From JBBQTU01 sp038213005 (lineage in GTDB: Bacteria > Planctomycetota > Phycisphaerae > Tepidisphaerales > Tepidisphaeraceae), in assembly GCA_038213005.1 (NCBI GenBank), contig JBBQTU010000201.1:1-7673 (forward strand): DNA of 7,673 nt, read 5' to 3'. Below the pieces are notes generated by a model, which was given only the letters and a program-made list of their open reading frames with translations, made no database searches and was not told the DNA's origin. How positions within the stretch are numbered: position 1 is the first letter of the stretch; each line of letters opens with the position of its first letter. This document shows positions 1-5,677 of the stretch, in pieces. The position numbers and the translations under genes were made by a program.

Positions 1-381
1 CTGCGCGACGATGCGGCGAGGTTCGAGTGCGGATCGTGGAATGTGCCGGGTTTTCTAGGCCTCAAGGCCTCGATCGAGTTATTGCAGGAGGCGGGCCTGG
101 CCGCAGTGACAGCGCGGGTGAAGATGCTGACCGACCAACTGGTAGAGGGGCTGCGCGGCAAGGGATACACAGTAGCCTCCGCCCGCGACGGCGAATCCTG
201 GAGCGGGATCGTCAGCGCCACACCGCCGGGTGGCGAAGCGTCGGGGATTGCCGCGGCCCTGAGGCGACAGCGCGTGGAGATCGCCGTCCGTGCCGGCCGC
301 CTGCGCTTCTCGCCGCATTTCTACAACACCGAGCAGCAGGTGGAGCGTCTGCTGTCGCTGCTGCCGCGGGGAAGTGCCTGA
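1..381 (+). CDS. Class V aminotransferase-fold PLP enzyme, C-terminal part (5' end outside window)
   Basis: The frame is open from the first base and ends at TGA 379-381, giving 126 residues of a longer protein. The visible part looks like the C-terminal domain of class V (fold type I) PLP enzymes such as cysteine desulfurase, isopenicillin N epimerase or kynureninase relatives. Near its start it has the RFECGSWN segment, matching the family's F-E-x-G-(S/T)-x-N element that ends the large domain, then a GLKASIELLQEAG helix. Near the end it has GRLRFSPHFYNTEQQVERL, the family's usual C-terminal signature. The PLP-binding lysine and the aspartate that contacts the pyridine nitrogen lie upstream of the window, so activity and substrate cannot be judged. 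A GTG at position 43 is in frame, but the homology-like sequence before it shows it is not the true start. The gene converges on the homospermidine synthase gene across a strong hairpin. Family assignment is fairly sure; substrate is unknown. Confidence 0.85.
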   Translation: MRDDAARFECGSWNVPGFLGLKASIELLQEAGLAAVTARVKMLTDQLVEGLRGKGYTVASARDGESWSGIVSATPPGGEASGIAAALRRQRVEIAVRAGRLRFSPHFYNTEQQVERLLSLLPRGSA

Positions 382-388
382 AATTAGC

Positions 389-422
389 AACCCTCCCATG
401 ACCCGCAGGTCATGGGAGGGTT
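389..422. terminator. Perfect 15-bp hairpin between convergent genes
   Basis: Bases 389-403 are exactly complementary to 408-422, with the four-base loop CGCA. The hairpin starts 7 bases after the aminotransferase stop codon and ends 22 bases before the end of the minus-strand homospermidine synthase gene. This is the expected place for a shared, bidirectional terminator. There is no T-run after the stem on the plus strand and only a weak T-rich stretch on the minus-strand side, so it is not a textbook intrinsic terminator. It could instead act as an mRNA 3'-end barrier. The pairing is seen directly; the terminating role is inferred. Confidence 0.6.
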
Positions 423-444
423 GGAGGTCCGCTGCGCCGATGAA

Positions 445-1920
445 TCAATATCCGTTTCCGCTGATGTTGTTCATCAGGAACGAGTTGAACTGCCACATGT
501 CTTCATCCTTGGGACGCGGAGCGCCGTAACGTTCGTACAGGTGCGACCAGTTTCTCAGCGGGTCCCAGTCGACCGGCTCGCTCTTGAACGTTCCCAAGTA
601 GGGCTTGGCGTGCTTGAGGATGTAGTCGTATGGCAACTGGTCCGGCAGCAGGACGCCCTCACGCGGATTCTCGATCATGTACATCACGGCCGCCATCACC
701 GAGCACGCCACCTGCAGGGTGGTCGCGTTCTGATGCGGGACGAGCCGGCGGGATTCGTCGATGTCCAATAGCGACCCGATCCACCAGCTCTTGAAATCGT
801 GACCCATCAGCAGGACACCGAGGATATCGGAGCCGTTGACGATGTCGTCGTTCATGATGCGGAGCTTGGGCTGCAGGTCGTAGTTCCGCATGTGCAGTTC
901 ATGCATGCTCACGATCGCCTGATCGCAGGGGCAATAAGCGTAGTGAACGGTGGGGCGGTAGATCGGCACCTTGTACTCGTTGCGGACGGTGAGGTATTCA
1001 CTGATGGAGAACGCCTCGCCATGCCGGATAACCATGCCGACGATTTCGCTGTACGGCACCCAGGACCGCACCCAGGTGCGGCAGCCCATCTGCGCCAGGC
1101 AGATCTGGTTCTGAGGGCCTTCGTCGTGGAAACAAGCGCGAGGCGGCACCGTGCGCTCGTGCGTGCCCCAGCCCATCTCACACGGGGCGATCCCTTCTTC
1201 GCGGAAGCCTTCGATCGACCACGTGTTGACGAATTCACCGACTTCTTTGGGCCGCTGCGAGATCTGGGTGTCGCGCTCGCTGACGTGGATGGTTTTCACA
1301 CCCAGCAGCATGGCCAGTTCGTTGTATCGGGCGTGCTTGGAAGCGTCGGCGATCAGGTCGCGCCGGTCGCACTCCGTTGGGAACTCCGCCAGCCAGCGGG
1401 CGGCGATATCATGCAGCGCCTGCTTGGTGAAGTGCTGTACCAGTCCGGGGTTGGCCCCGTGATCGAGGATCGCCGTCGGGCCGCGCTGGACCTTCCACGA
1501 TGCCATCCGCTCGCGCAGACGCATGTGCCGCCAGTAGAGCGTGCGATGTGCCGGGTGACGCTCGGCCGCCCCTTCATACGGATCCCACACCTCCACCGAC
1601 GTATTGACGTAGCGGACACCCCGCTTGTGGCACCATTCGATGGTCTCGCCGCAGTCGATGTTCCAAGCCAGGTCGATAATGATGTCGCCCTTGCCGACGT
1701 ACTGCGCCAGCTTGGATCCGAGATTGTCCCGCGTCAGCCTGTCGCTCACGAAATTGCAGCCGGCGTTCACCACCTCGTTGGGCGCGTCGCCGAGCTCGGC
1801 AAAGTCCATGACCGTGATATTTTGGCGCGGCATTTCAAGGTGTTTAAGCAGCACGGGAAACGTGCATCGGGAAACAGCCCCAAGGCCGATGATCAGGATC
1901 TTGCCTTCAAACTTCATCAT
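445..1920 (-). CDS. hss: Homospermidine synthase
   Basis: The 491-residue product resembles bacterial homospermidine synthase (EC 2.5.1.44) of the saccharopine dehydrogenase-like superfamily. This cytosolic NAD-dependent enzyme makes sym-homospermidine from putrescine (or putrescine plus spermidine). A Rossmann nucleotide-binding start (ILIIGLGAVS, residues 8-17) is followed by DLAWNIDCGETIEWC (about 83-97), VNTSVE (105-110) and DHGANPGLVQHF (153-164). ERDTQ (215-219), NTWS (232-235) and RHGEA (299-303) are probably the segments holding the counterparts of active-site Glu210, Trp229 and His296 of the Blastochloris viridis enzyme; this is from memory, without an alignment. The C-terminal QNATTLQVA element also fits, and the length is close to the usual ~480. 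Two ATG codons are adjacent (1918-1920 and 1915-1917). AAGGAG lies 1 base before the first and 4 before the second, so the second may be the real start (490 residues). The gene is divergent from coaD and has no visible partner here. Confidence 0.9.
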   Translation of the reverse strand: MMKFEGKILIIGLGAVSRCTFPVLLKHLEMPRQNITVMDFAELGDAPNEVVNAGCNFVSDRLTRDNLGSKLAQYVGKGDIIIDLAWNIDCGETIEWCHKRGVRYVNTSVEVWDPYEGAAERHPAHRTLYWRHMRLRERMASWKVQRGPTAILDHGANPGLVQHFTKQALHDIAARWLAEFPTECDRRDLIADASKHARYNELAMLLGVKTIHVSERDTQISQRPKEVGEFVNTWSIEGFREEGIAPCEMGWGTHERTVPPRACFHDEGPQNQICLAQMGCRTWVRSWVPYSEIVGMVIRHGEAFSISEYLTVRNEYKVPIYRPTVHYAYCPCDQAIVSMHELHMRNYDLQPKLRIMNDDIVNGSDILGVLLMGHDFKSWWIGSLLDIDESRRLVPHQNATTLQVACSVMAAVMYMIENPREGVLLPDQLPYDYILKHAKPYLGTFKSEPVDWDPLRNWSHLYERYGAPRPKDEDMWQFNSFLMNNISGNGY

Positions 1921-1921
1921 G

Positions 1922-1927
1922 CTCCTT
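1922..1927 (-). promoter_or_regulatory. Shine-Dalgarno of the homospermidine synthase gene
   Basis: The minus strand reads AAGGAG here, a full-strength Shine-Dalgarno. Only one base separates it from the first ATG (1918-1920) and four bases from the second (1915-1917). The spacing favours the second ATG, or leaves both usable. The two products would differ only by one N-terminal methionine. Confidence 0.6.
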
Positions 1928-1977
1928 TGTTCGACCTTCGCGAGCCAAATATCGCCGCTGGAAACGGTATCTTCGCG

Positions 1978-2005
1978 AATGTAGAGAGTTGGCCGCGGAA
2001 GTCAA
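1978..2005 (-). promoter_or_regulatory. Candidate promoter for the homospermidine synthase gene
   Basis: On the minus strand, TTGACT (2000-2005, five of six matches to the sigma-70 -35 consensus) is followed after 16 bases by TACATT (1978-1983, four of six matches to the -10). Transcription would begin near 1971, leaving a leader of about 50 bases that holds the AAGGAG site. It lies in the 156-base divergent spacer shared with coaD. Sequence match only; chance matches of this quality are common. Confidence 0.35.
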
Positions 2006-2060
2006 AGCGGCCCGCGACTATCGACAGGGAATGGGCGCTCGTGCCTTCACGCTTGCTCGA

Positions 2061-2069
2061 TGGTAAACT
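2061..2069 (+). promoter_or_regulatory. Candidate extended -10 of coaD, leaderless-type
   Basis: TGGTAAACT fits an extended -10 (TG, one base, then TAAACT with four of six matches). Only 7 bases separate it from the coaD ATG at 2077, so a start about 7 bases downstream would give an mRNA with almost no leader. No Shine-Dalgarno precedes this ATG and no good -35 is seen at the right distance, consistent with an extended -10 but not proof of one. Confidence 0.35.
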
Positions 2070-2076
2070 CCTAGCC

Positions 2077-2613
2077 ATGGTGGAGTCTCATCAGCTACGA
2101 ATCGGCGTTTTTCCCGGCCAGTTTGACCCGATCACCAACGGCCATCTGGACGTGATCCACCGCGGCCTGACTCTCTTTGACGAACTGATCGTCGCCGTGG
2201 GGATCAACCCCGAGAAGCGCGAGATGTTCAGCATCGAAGAGCGCGTGGAGATGATCGGGCTGATTCTCAAGGACACGCCCCGCGTGCGGGTCGAGCGATA
2301 TGCCGGCCTGACTGTTGATTTTGTGCGCAAGGTGAAGGCGACCGCAATCCTCCGCGGGATCCGCGACGCCATCGACCTGCGCTACGAGTTTCAACTGGCG
2401 ATGGCCAACCGCGCCGTAGGCGGCGTCGAGACCGTCTTCATGATGACCGGCGACCAGTTCGCACTCACCAGCAGCAGCCTGATTCGGCAGGTTGTCGCCC
2501 TTGGCGGCGATGTGGGGCAGTTGCACACGCTCCTGCCGCCGATCGTGATCGAGCGGATGCGGGCCAAGCATCCCGAAGACATCAAGCAGCACGCGGATCC
2601 CGACGGGCACTGA
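2077..2613 (+). CDS. coaD: Phosphopantetheine adenylyltransferase (CoaD)
   Basis: The 178-residue product is a bacterial-type phosphopantetheine adenylyltransferase (EC 2.7.7.3). It joins AMP from ATP to 4'-phosphopantetheine to give dephospho-CoA, the penultimate step of coenzyme A synthesis in the cytosol. The nucleotidyltransferase signature FPGQFDPITNGHLD lies at residues 12-25 with the T/HxGH-type histidine at His23. RGIRDAIDLRYEFQLA (around residues 93-108) and the TSSSLIR plus GGDV segments near residues 130-142 are the usual CoaD elements. Where E. coli CoaD has Thr10 in the PGTFDP loop, this protein has Gln15; Ser or Thr is the usual residue. The frame stays open far upstream (from 799), but that part is antisense to the homospermidine synthase gene and shows no family sequence. 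The ATG at 2077 places the signature at the usual distance from the N terminus. GTG 2080 is a less likely start. The gene is monocistronic between a divergent and a convergent neighbour. Confidence 0.95.
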   Translation: MVESHQLRIGVFPGQFDPITNGHLDVIHRGLTLFDELIVAVGINPEKREMFSIEERVEMIGLILKDTPRVRVERYAGLTVDFVRKVKATAILRGIRDAIDLRYEFQLAMANRAVGGVETVFMMTGDQFALTSSSLIRQVVALGGDVGQLHTLLPPIVIERMRAKHPEDIKQHADPDGH

Positions 2614-2629
2614 ACCACTCCCAAGCAAC

Positions 2630-2715
2630 CGCGAAGGCGCGAAGGGCGCGAAGAAAACGCGAAGAAGAATTCCTTGTTGAATTGTCCTTCGCGTCCGCCT
2701 TCGCGTTTTCGCGCC
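2630..2715. repeat. CGCGAAG repeat with imperfect inverted arm between convergent genes
   Basis: CGCGAAG occurs four times at irregular spacing (starting at 2630, 2638, 2647 and 2658). Its complement CTTCGCG then occurs at 2687 and 2699, with a one-mismatch copy (TTTCGCG) at 2707. The two arms can pair into a long imperfect hairpin with an AT-richer centre (about 2665-2684). It occupies most of the 128-base spacer between the ends of coaD and the RmlC-type gene, where it may end transcription from both sides. Similar GCGAAG-rich intergenic elements are, to my recollection, frequent in planctomycete and other environmental genomes. Repeats are seen directly; class and role are inferred. Confidence 0.7.
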
Positions 2716-2741
2716 GTGGCTGTCTTTCGCCGTCCTGTGGT

Positions 2742-3263
2742 CTAAAGCCTGCTGTCTCGCAGCAGCGGTGCCTTGGCGTCCCTCGGCGACAGGGTGGCAC
2801 CCTGCCGGGCATACCAGTCGGCCGGCAGCCCCAGGTCTGCGTCGTCCCAGCGTACGCCCAGTTCGTCGGTGGGGTCGTACTCGCGATCCAGCAGGTACAT
2901 CAGCACCACATCGGTGGTGGCGCGAAATCCGTGCAGTACGCCGGTCGGGATGAGGAGCGTTTGTGGACGGTCGCCGCTCAGTTCGATGCATTTTGACTGC
3001 CCGAACGTGGGGGAATCCTTCCGTCTGTCCACCAGCGCCGCGGTGGCCGACCCCGACACGATGTGCCAGTAATCGATCTGGCGGCGGTGCAGATGCAAGC
3101 CGCGCACAACGCCCGCCTGCGACCGCGACACGTTCCACTGCACCCACGGCCCCGGCCCGATCCGGCTGGCTTTGAATGCTTCACAGAACGAGCCGCGGTC
3201 GTCGGCAAAGACGGTCAGATCGAATAGACGCACGCCGGGAATCGCTACTGAAAGTTCGGTCAT
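2742..3263 (-). CDS. dTDP-4-dehydrorhamnose 3,5-epimerase family protein (RmlC-like)
   Basis: The 173-residue product is a cupin-fold sugar-nucleotide epimerase of the RmlC family. RmlC acts in the cytosol on dTDP-4-keto-6-deoxyglucose during dTDP-L-rhamnose synthesis for surface polysaccharide. Visible family elements are DDRGSFCEAF (21-30), GVVRGLH (51-57, catalytic base His57), SPTFG (84-88), IPTGVLHGF (105-113), Tyr123 in LMYLLD (probable general acid) and LSPRDAKAPLL (158-168) with Asp162, the likely dyad partner of His57. After RGLH the usual loop carrying GKLVR is three residues shorter and reads QIDYWHIVSG, so the conserved lysine seems to be Asp64. This matches a divergent subgroup often annotated only as RmlC family, so the exact substrate is uncertain and no rmlC symbol is given. 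No other rhamnose genes are present. The ATG at 3263 lacks a Shine-Dalgarno, but a promoter-like pair lies just upstream. It converges with coaD and is divergent from the four-helix-bundle gene. Confidence 0.88.
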   Translation of the reverse strand: MTELSVAIPGVRLFDLTVFADDRGSFCEAFKASRIGPGPWVQWNVSRSQAGVVRGLHLHRRQIDYWHIVSGSATAALVDRRKDSPTFGQSKCIELSGDRPQTLLIPTGVLHGFRATTDVVLMYLLDREYDPTDELGVRWDDADLGLPADWYARQGATLSPRDAKAPLLRDSRL

Positions 3264-3271
3264 GGGGGCAC

Positions 3272-3299
3272 ATTATGTGGTTTGCGTCGCGGCTGACAA
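3272..3299 (-). promoter_or_regulatory. Candidate sigma-70-type promoter of the RmlC-like gene, leaderless-type
   Basis: On the minus strand TTGTCA (3294-3299) and CATAAT (3272-3277) each match the sigma-70 consensus at five of six positions and are 16 bases apart. The -10 ends 8 bases before the ATG (3261-3263), so transcription would begin within a base or two of the start codon. The absence of any Shine-Dalgarno before this ATG agrees with a leaderless mRNA. It is the best promoter match in the window. Confidence 0.5.
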
Positions 3300-3336
3300 C
3301 GTGGACGCGGCCGGGGCGCATCGCTTTGTCGATCAC

Positions 3337-3365
3337 GTGACAGGGTTGGGACATGCGGGTATTCT
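3337..3365 (+). promoter_or_regulatory. Candidate promoter of the four-helix-bundle / accD / hisF group
   Basis: GTGACA (3337-3342, five of six matches to TTGACA) is followed after 17 bases by TATTCT (3360-3365, four of six). Transcription would begin near 3372, about 95 bases before the ATG at 3467. The site lies in the 203-base divergent spacer after the RmlC-like gene. Sequence match only, and weak. Confidence 0.28.
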
Positions 3366-3466
3366 TGAGTGTTTGGAGAGACTTGGGGTCACGGCCTGGG
3401 TTCCGGATGCCGGAAGTCGGCCGACCATGACCAGCCTTAGCAGTAATGAAAAGGATCAGGTGAAGC

Positions 3467-4018
3467 ATGAGAGTTGAAAGTTTTGAACAGCTCGAAGTCT
3501 GGCAGAAGGCCCATGCGATGGCCCTGCACATCTACAAAATCACGCAGGATTTCCCTGAGGAAGAGGAGTTCGGCCTGATCCTGCAGATGCGCAAGGCCGC
3601 CACTGGCGTTCCTGCGCAGATCGCCAATGGCTTTGAACGCCGCAACATGGATGCCAAGTTGGCGCTCTACCGCGAAGCCCGCGCATCGGTTGAGGAACTC
3701 CGCTACTACTTCATCCTCTGCCGCGACCTGGGCTATACGATCAATTTCGACGAGCTTGCCACGCAGGGCGAGCAGCTTGCCCGTATGGTCGGCGGCCTGG
3801 TCGGCTCGATCGCTCGCCTGGATACCGGCGACCGCGGTGGCCGGCGTCGTCCGCCCCGCGACAATCGCGGTGGGGGCCGGGACCGGGACATGCGCGACAA
3901 TCGCGGCCCGCAATCGCAGGAATCGCCCGCGGCGTCCGACGGTGCCGAGGGTTTCGGCCATGCCGATTTTGGCGGCGACGCTGATCGCGGCGAAGCGAGC
4001 GGCCGCGAGTTGATCTGA
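3467..4018 (+). CDS. Four-helix-bundle protein (S23/IVP family) with RG-rich C-terminal tail
   Basis: Residues 1-117 match the four-helix-bundle family first known from 23S rRNA intervening sequences: an opening FEQLEVWQKAHAMAL, then FPEEEEFGLILQMRKAATGVPAQIANGF (split at about 29-56), then LALYREARASVEEL (66-79) and LARMVGGLVGSI. The molecular role of this family is not settled; no rRNA lies nearby, so here it is a free-standing gene. Such proteins are usually about 115-130 residues, whereas this one has 183. The extra part (119-183) is low complexity: a basic stretch rich in Arg, Gly, Asp and Asn (121-147, RDNRG twice) and then an acidic, Gly/Ala/Ser-rich end (151-175). It is probably disordered. 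AAGGA and AGGTG precede the ATG by 11 and 4 bases. The stop codon is 28 bases before accD, so co-transcription with accD and hisF is likely. Family call is firm; any RNA-binding role of the tail is inference. Confidence 0.88.
   Translation: MRVESFEQLEVWQKAHAMALHIYKITQDFPEEEEFGLILQMRKAATGVPAQIANGFERRNMDAKLALYREARASVEELRYYFILCRDLGYTINFDELATQGEQLARMVGGLVGSIARLDTGDRGGRRRPPRDNRGGGRDRDMRDNRGPQSQESPAASDGAEGFGHADFGGDADRGEASGRELI
3857..3906 (+). repeat. Duplicated 14-base palindromic motif inside the RG-rich tail
   Basis: CGCGACAATCGCGG occurs at 3857-3870 and again, identically, at 3893-3906. The 36-base offset is exactly 12 codons, so both copies encode the same R/DNRG-type peptide in frame. Each copy contains CGCGA and TCGCG flanking CAA, a perfect 5-bp inverted repeat with a 3-base loop. 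The repeat is seen directly; whether it is selected as DNA, RNA or protein is open. Confidence 0.75.
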
Positions 4019-4032
4019 CCCGGTTCGCTATT

Positions 4033-4038
4033 GAGGAG
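4033..4038 (+). promoter_or_regulatory. Shine-Dalgarno deciding the accD start
   Basis: GAGGAG ends 8 bases before the ATG at 4047, good spacing. The upstream in-frame GTG at 4038 overlaps this site and so is unlikely to be the start; the in-frame ATG at 4056 is too far downstream. Confidence 0.65.
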
Positions 4039-4046
4039 TGAGGCAG

Positions 4047-4880
4047 ATGTCGCAGATGCCGGTCGAAAATATCGCAGCGCGGAAACAGGAAGGCGTCCCG
4101 CAAGGGCTCTGGTTGCGCTGCCCCGAGTGCGAGAAGATGCTGTTCGCCAAACTGGTGGACGACAACCTCAAGGTCTGCCCCGAATGCCAGCATCACTTTA
4201 TGACCAGCGCCCGCGATCGCGTTGCCCAGTTGGTTGACGAAGGAACGTTCGAGGAGATGTTTGCGGACATCACTCCCCTGGATCCCCTCGAGTTTTCCGA
4301 CCGTAAGAAGTACTCCGACCGCCTGAAGGAATACCAGCGCAAGACGGGCAACCCCGATGCCATGGTCTGCGGCAAGGGCTTCATCAAGGGCCGTCCGATC
4401 ATGGTCGCCGCCATGGACCCGCAGTTTATGGGTGGCTCGATGGGGTCAGTCGTCGGCGAGAAGATCACACGCACGATCGAGACTGCCATCAAAGAGGAGC
4501 TTCCCCTGCTGATCGTCTCCGCTTCCGGCGGGGCGCGCATGCAGGAATCGACGCTCTCCCTGATGCAGATGGCCAAGACATCCGCCGCACTGGCGAAGTA
4601 TGACAGCGCCGGCGGGCTCTATATCTCGCTGCTGACGGATCCCACCACCGGCGGCGTCACGGCGTCGTTCGCGATGCTGGGCGACTTCATCATCGCCGAG
4701 CCCAAGGCGCTGATCGGCTTTGCCGGCCCGCGCGTGATCGCCAATACGATCAAGGTGGAACTGCCCGAGGGCTTCCAGCGGGCCGAGTTCCTCAAGCAGC
4801 ACGGATTCGTCGATTTCGTCGTCCATCGGAAGGATCTGCGATCCGAGATCGCCCGGCTGGTCGACTTCTGCGCCAAGTAG
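4047..4880 (+). CDS. accD: Acetyl-CoA carboxylase carboxyltransferase subunit beta
   Basis: The 277-residue product is the beta subunit of the carboxyltransferase of acetyl-CoA carboxylase. With AccA it moves the carboxyl group from biotin on AccB to acetyl-CoA to give malonyl-CoA, the committed step of fatty acid synthesis in the cytosol. The N-terminal zinc ribbon is complete: Cys25, Cys28, Cys44 and Cys47 in two CPEC motifs. The crotonase-like core follows, with SASGGARMQES near residue 155 and TDPTTGGVTASFAMLGD followed by FAGPRVI in the 190-235 region, the glycine-rich segments that form the acyl-CoA site. Length matches the family (about 280-300). The start is set by the GAGGAG site. 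It sits 28 bases after the four-helix-bundle gene and 16 bases before hisF, so the three probably form one transcript. accA is not in the window. No residue looks abnormal. Confidence 0.97.
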   Translation: MSQMPVENIAARKQEGVPQGLWLRCPECEKMLFAKLVDDNLKVCPECQHHFMTSARDRVAQLVDEGTFEEMFADITPLDPLEFSDRKKYSDRLKEYQRKTGNPDAMVCGKGFIKGRPIMVAAMDPQFMGGSMGSVVGEKITRTIETAIKEELPLLIVSASGGARMQESTLSLMQMAKTSAALAKYDSAGGLYISLLTDPTTGGVTASFAMLGDFIIAEPKALIGFAGPRVIANTIKVELPEGFQRAEFLKQHGFVDFVVHRKDLRSEIARLVDFCAK

Positions 4881-4896
4881 CTTTCCCAGGCAAGCC

Positions 4897-5667
4897 ATGC
4901 TCAGTAAGCGAATCATCCCGTGTCTGGACGTGGACCAGGGCCGAGTGGTCAAGGGCGTAAAGTTCTTTGATCACGTCGACGCTGGCGACCCCGTCGAGCA
5001 GGCCAAACGCTATCAGGCGGCCGGGGCCGATGAACTCGTCTTCTACGACATCACCGCCAGCCACGAAGGCCGGGCGATCATGGTTGACCTCCTGCACCGC
5101 GTGATGGAGCATGTCTTCATGCCCCTGACCGTCGGCGGGGGCATCCGCACGCTGGATGACGCCACGGCCATCATCCAGGCCGGGGCCGAAAAAGTCAGCC
5201 TCAACTCTGCCGCCGTCAAACGCCCGCAACTGCTGGCCGAGGTTGCCAACAAGTTTGGACGCTGTGCCACAATCCTGGGCCTGGACGCCAACCGCGTGCA
5301 GCGTGAAGGCACGGAGTATTGGGAAGTGTTCGTCAATGGCGGCCGGGTCAATACCGGTGTCCGCGTGATGGACTGGGTGCGCCAAGCCGAGTCGCTGGGC
5401 GCCGGCGAGATCGTCCTGAATGTCATGAACTCTGACGGCACCAAGCAGGGCTACGACCTGGAGATGACCGCCGCCGTCAGCGATGCCGTGAAGATCCCGG
5501 TGGTCGCCAGCGGTGGGGCGGGCTCGCCCAAGGACATGCTGGACGTGCTCACCGCCGGCAAAGCCGATGCCGCCCTGGCCGCCAGCATCTTTCACTTCGG
5601 CAACTACACGGTTGGCGAAGTGAAGAAATACCTCCACGACAATGGCGTGCCCGTTCGCCTGAAGTAG
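4897..5667 (+). CDS. hisF: Imidazole glycerol phosphate synthase cyclase subunit HisF
   Basis: The 256-residue product is the cyclase subunit of imidazole glycerol phosphate synthase (EC 4.3.2.10). With HisH, which supplies ammonia from glutamine, it turns PRFAR into imidazole glycerol phosphate and AICAR in histidine synthesis. It is a complete TIM barrel: KRIIPCLDVDQGRVVKG at residues 4-20 with catalytic Asp11, TVGGGIR (78-84), Asp130 in ILGLDANRV (second catalytic aspartate), DGTKQGYDLEM (from 180), VVASGGAG and ALAASIFHFG near the end. Both catalytic aspartates are at the numbers known for the Thermotoga enzyme. The loop before DGT reads LNVMNSDG and not LTSIDRDG; E. coli HisF has a similar LNMMNQDG, so this is a lineage variant and not a lost residue. 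A weak AGG lies 6 bases before the ATG. It is 16 bases after accD; other his genes, including hisH, are absent, so the histidine pathway is scattered here. Confidence 0.97.
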   Translation: MLSKRIIPCLDVDQGRVVKGVKFFDHVDAGDPVEQAKRYQAAGADELVFYDITASHEGRAIMVDLLHRVMEHVFMPLTVGGGIRTLDDATAIIQAGAEKVSLNSAAVKRPQLLAEVANKFGRCATILGLDANRVQREGTEYWEVFVNGGRVNTGVRVMDWVRQAESLGAGEIVLNVMNSDGTKQGYDLEMTAAVSDAVKIPVVASGGAGSPKDMLDVLTAGKADAALAASIFHFGNYTVGEVKKYLHDNGVPVRLK

Positions 5668-5677
5668 CGATTTCTTA

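Noticed and set aside
799..2076. Long open frame antisense to the homospermidine synthase gene, in frame with coaD
   Set aside because: It is a GC-rich shadow of the minus-strand gene, shows no family sequence, and CoaD proteins start just before the PGxFDP motif, as at ATG 2077.
2095..3147. 350-codon minus-strand open frame spanning coaD and the RmlC-like gene
   Set aside because: It runs antisense to coaD, through the CGCGAAG repeat and out of frame through the epimerase gene, with no recognisable domain.
3262..3477. 71-codon plus-strand frame from ATG 3262 overlapping the start of the four-helix-bundle gene
   Set aside because: It overlaps the start codon of the RmlC-like gene on the other strand, has no Shine-Dalgarno, covers the divergent promoter region and resembles no family I know.
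5148..5430. Apparent change of conserved HisF residues (LNVMNSDG for LTSIDRDG)
   Set aside because: E. coli HisF carries a similar LNMMNQDG, so this is a known variant and not evidence of altered function.
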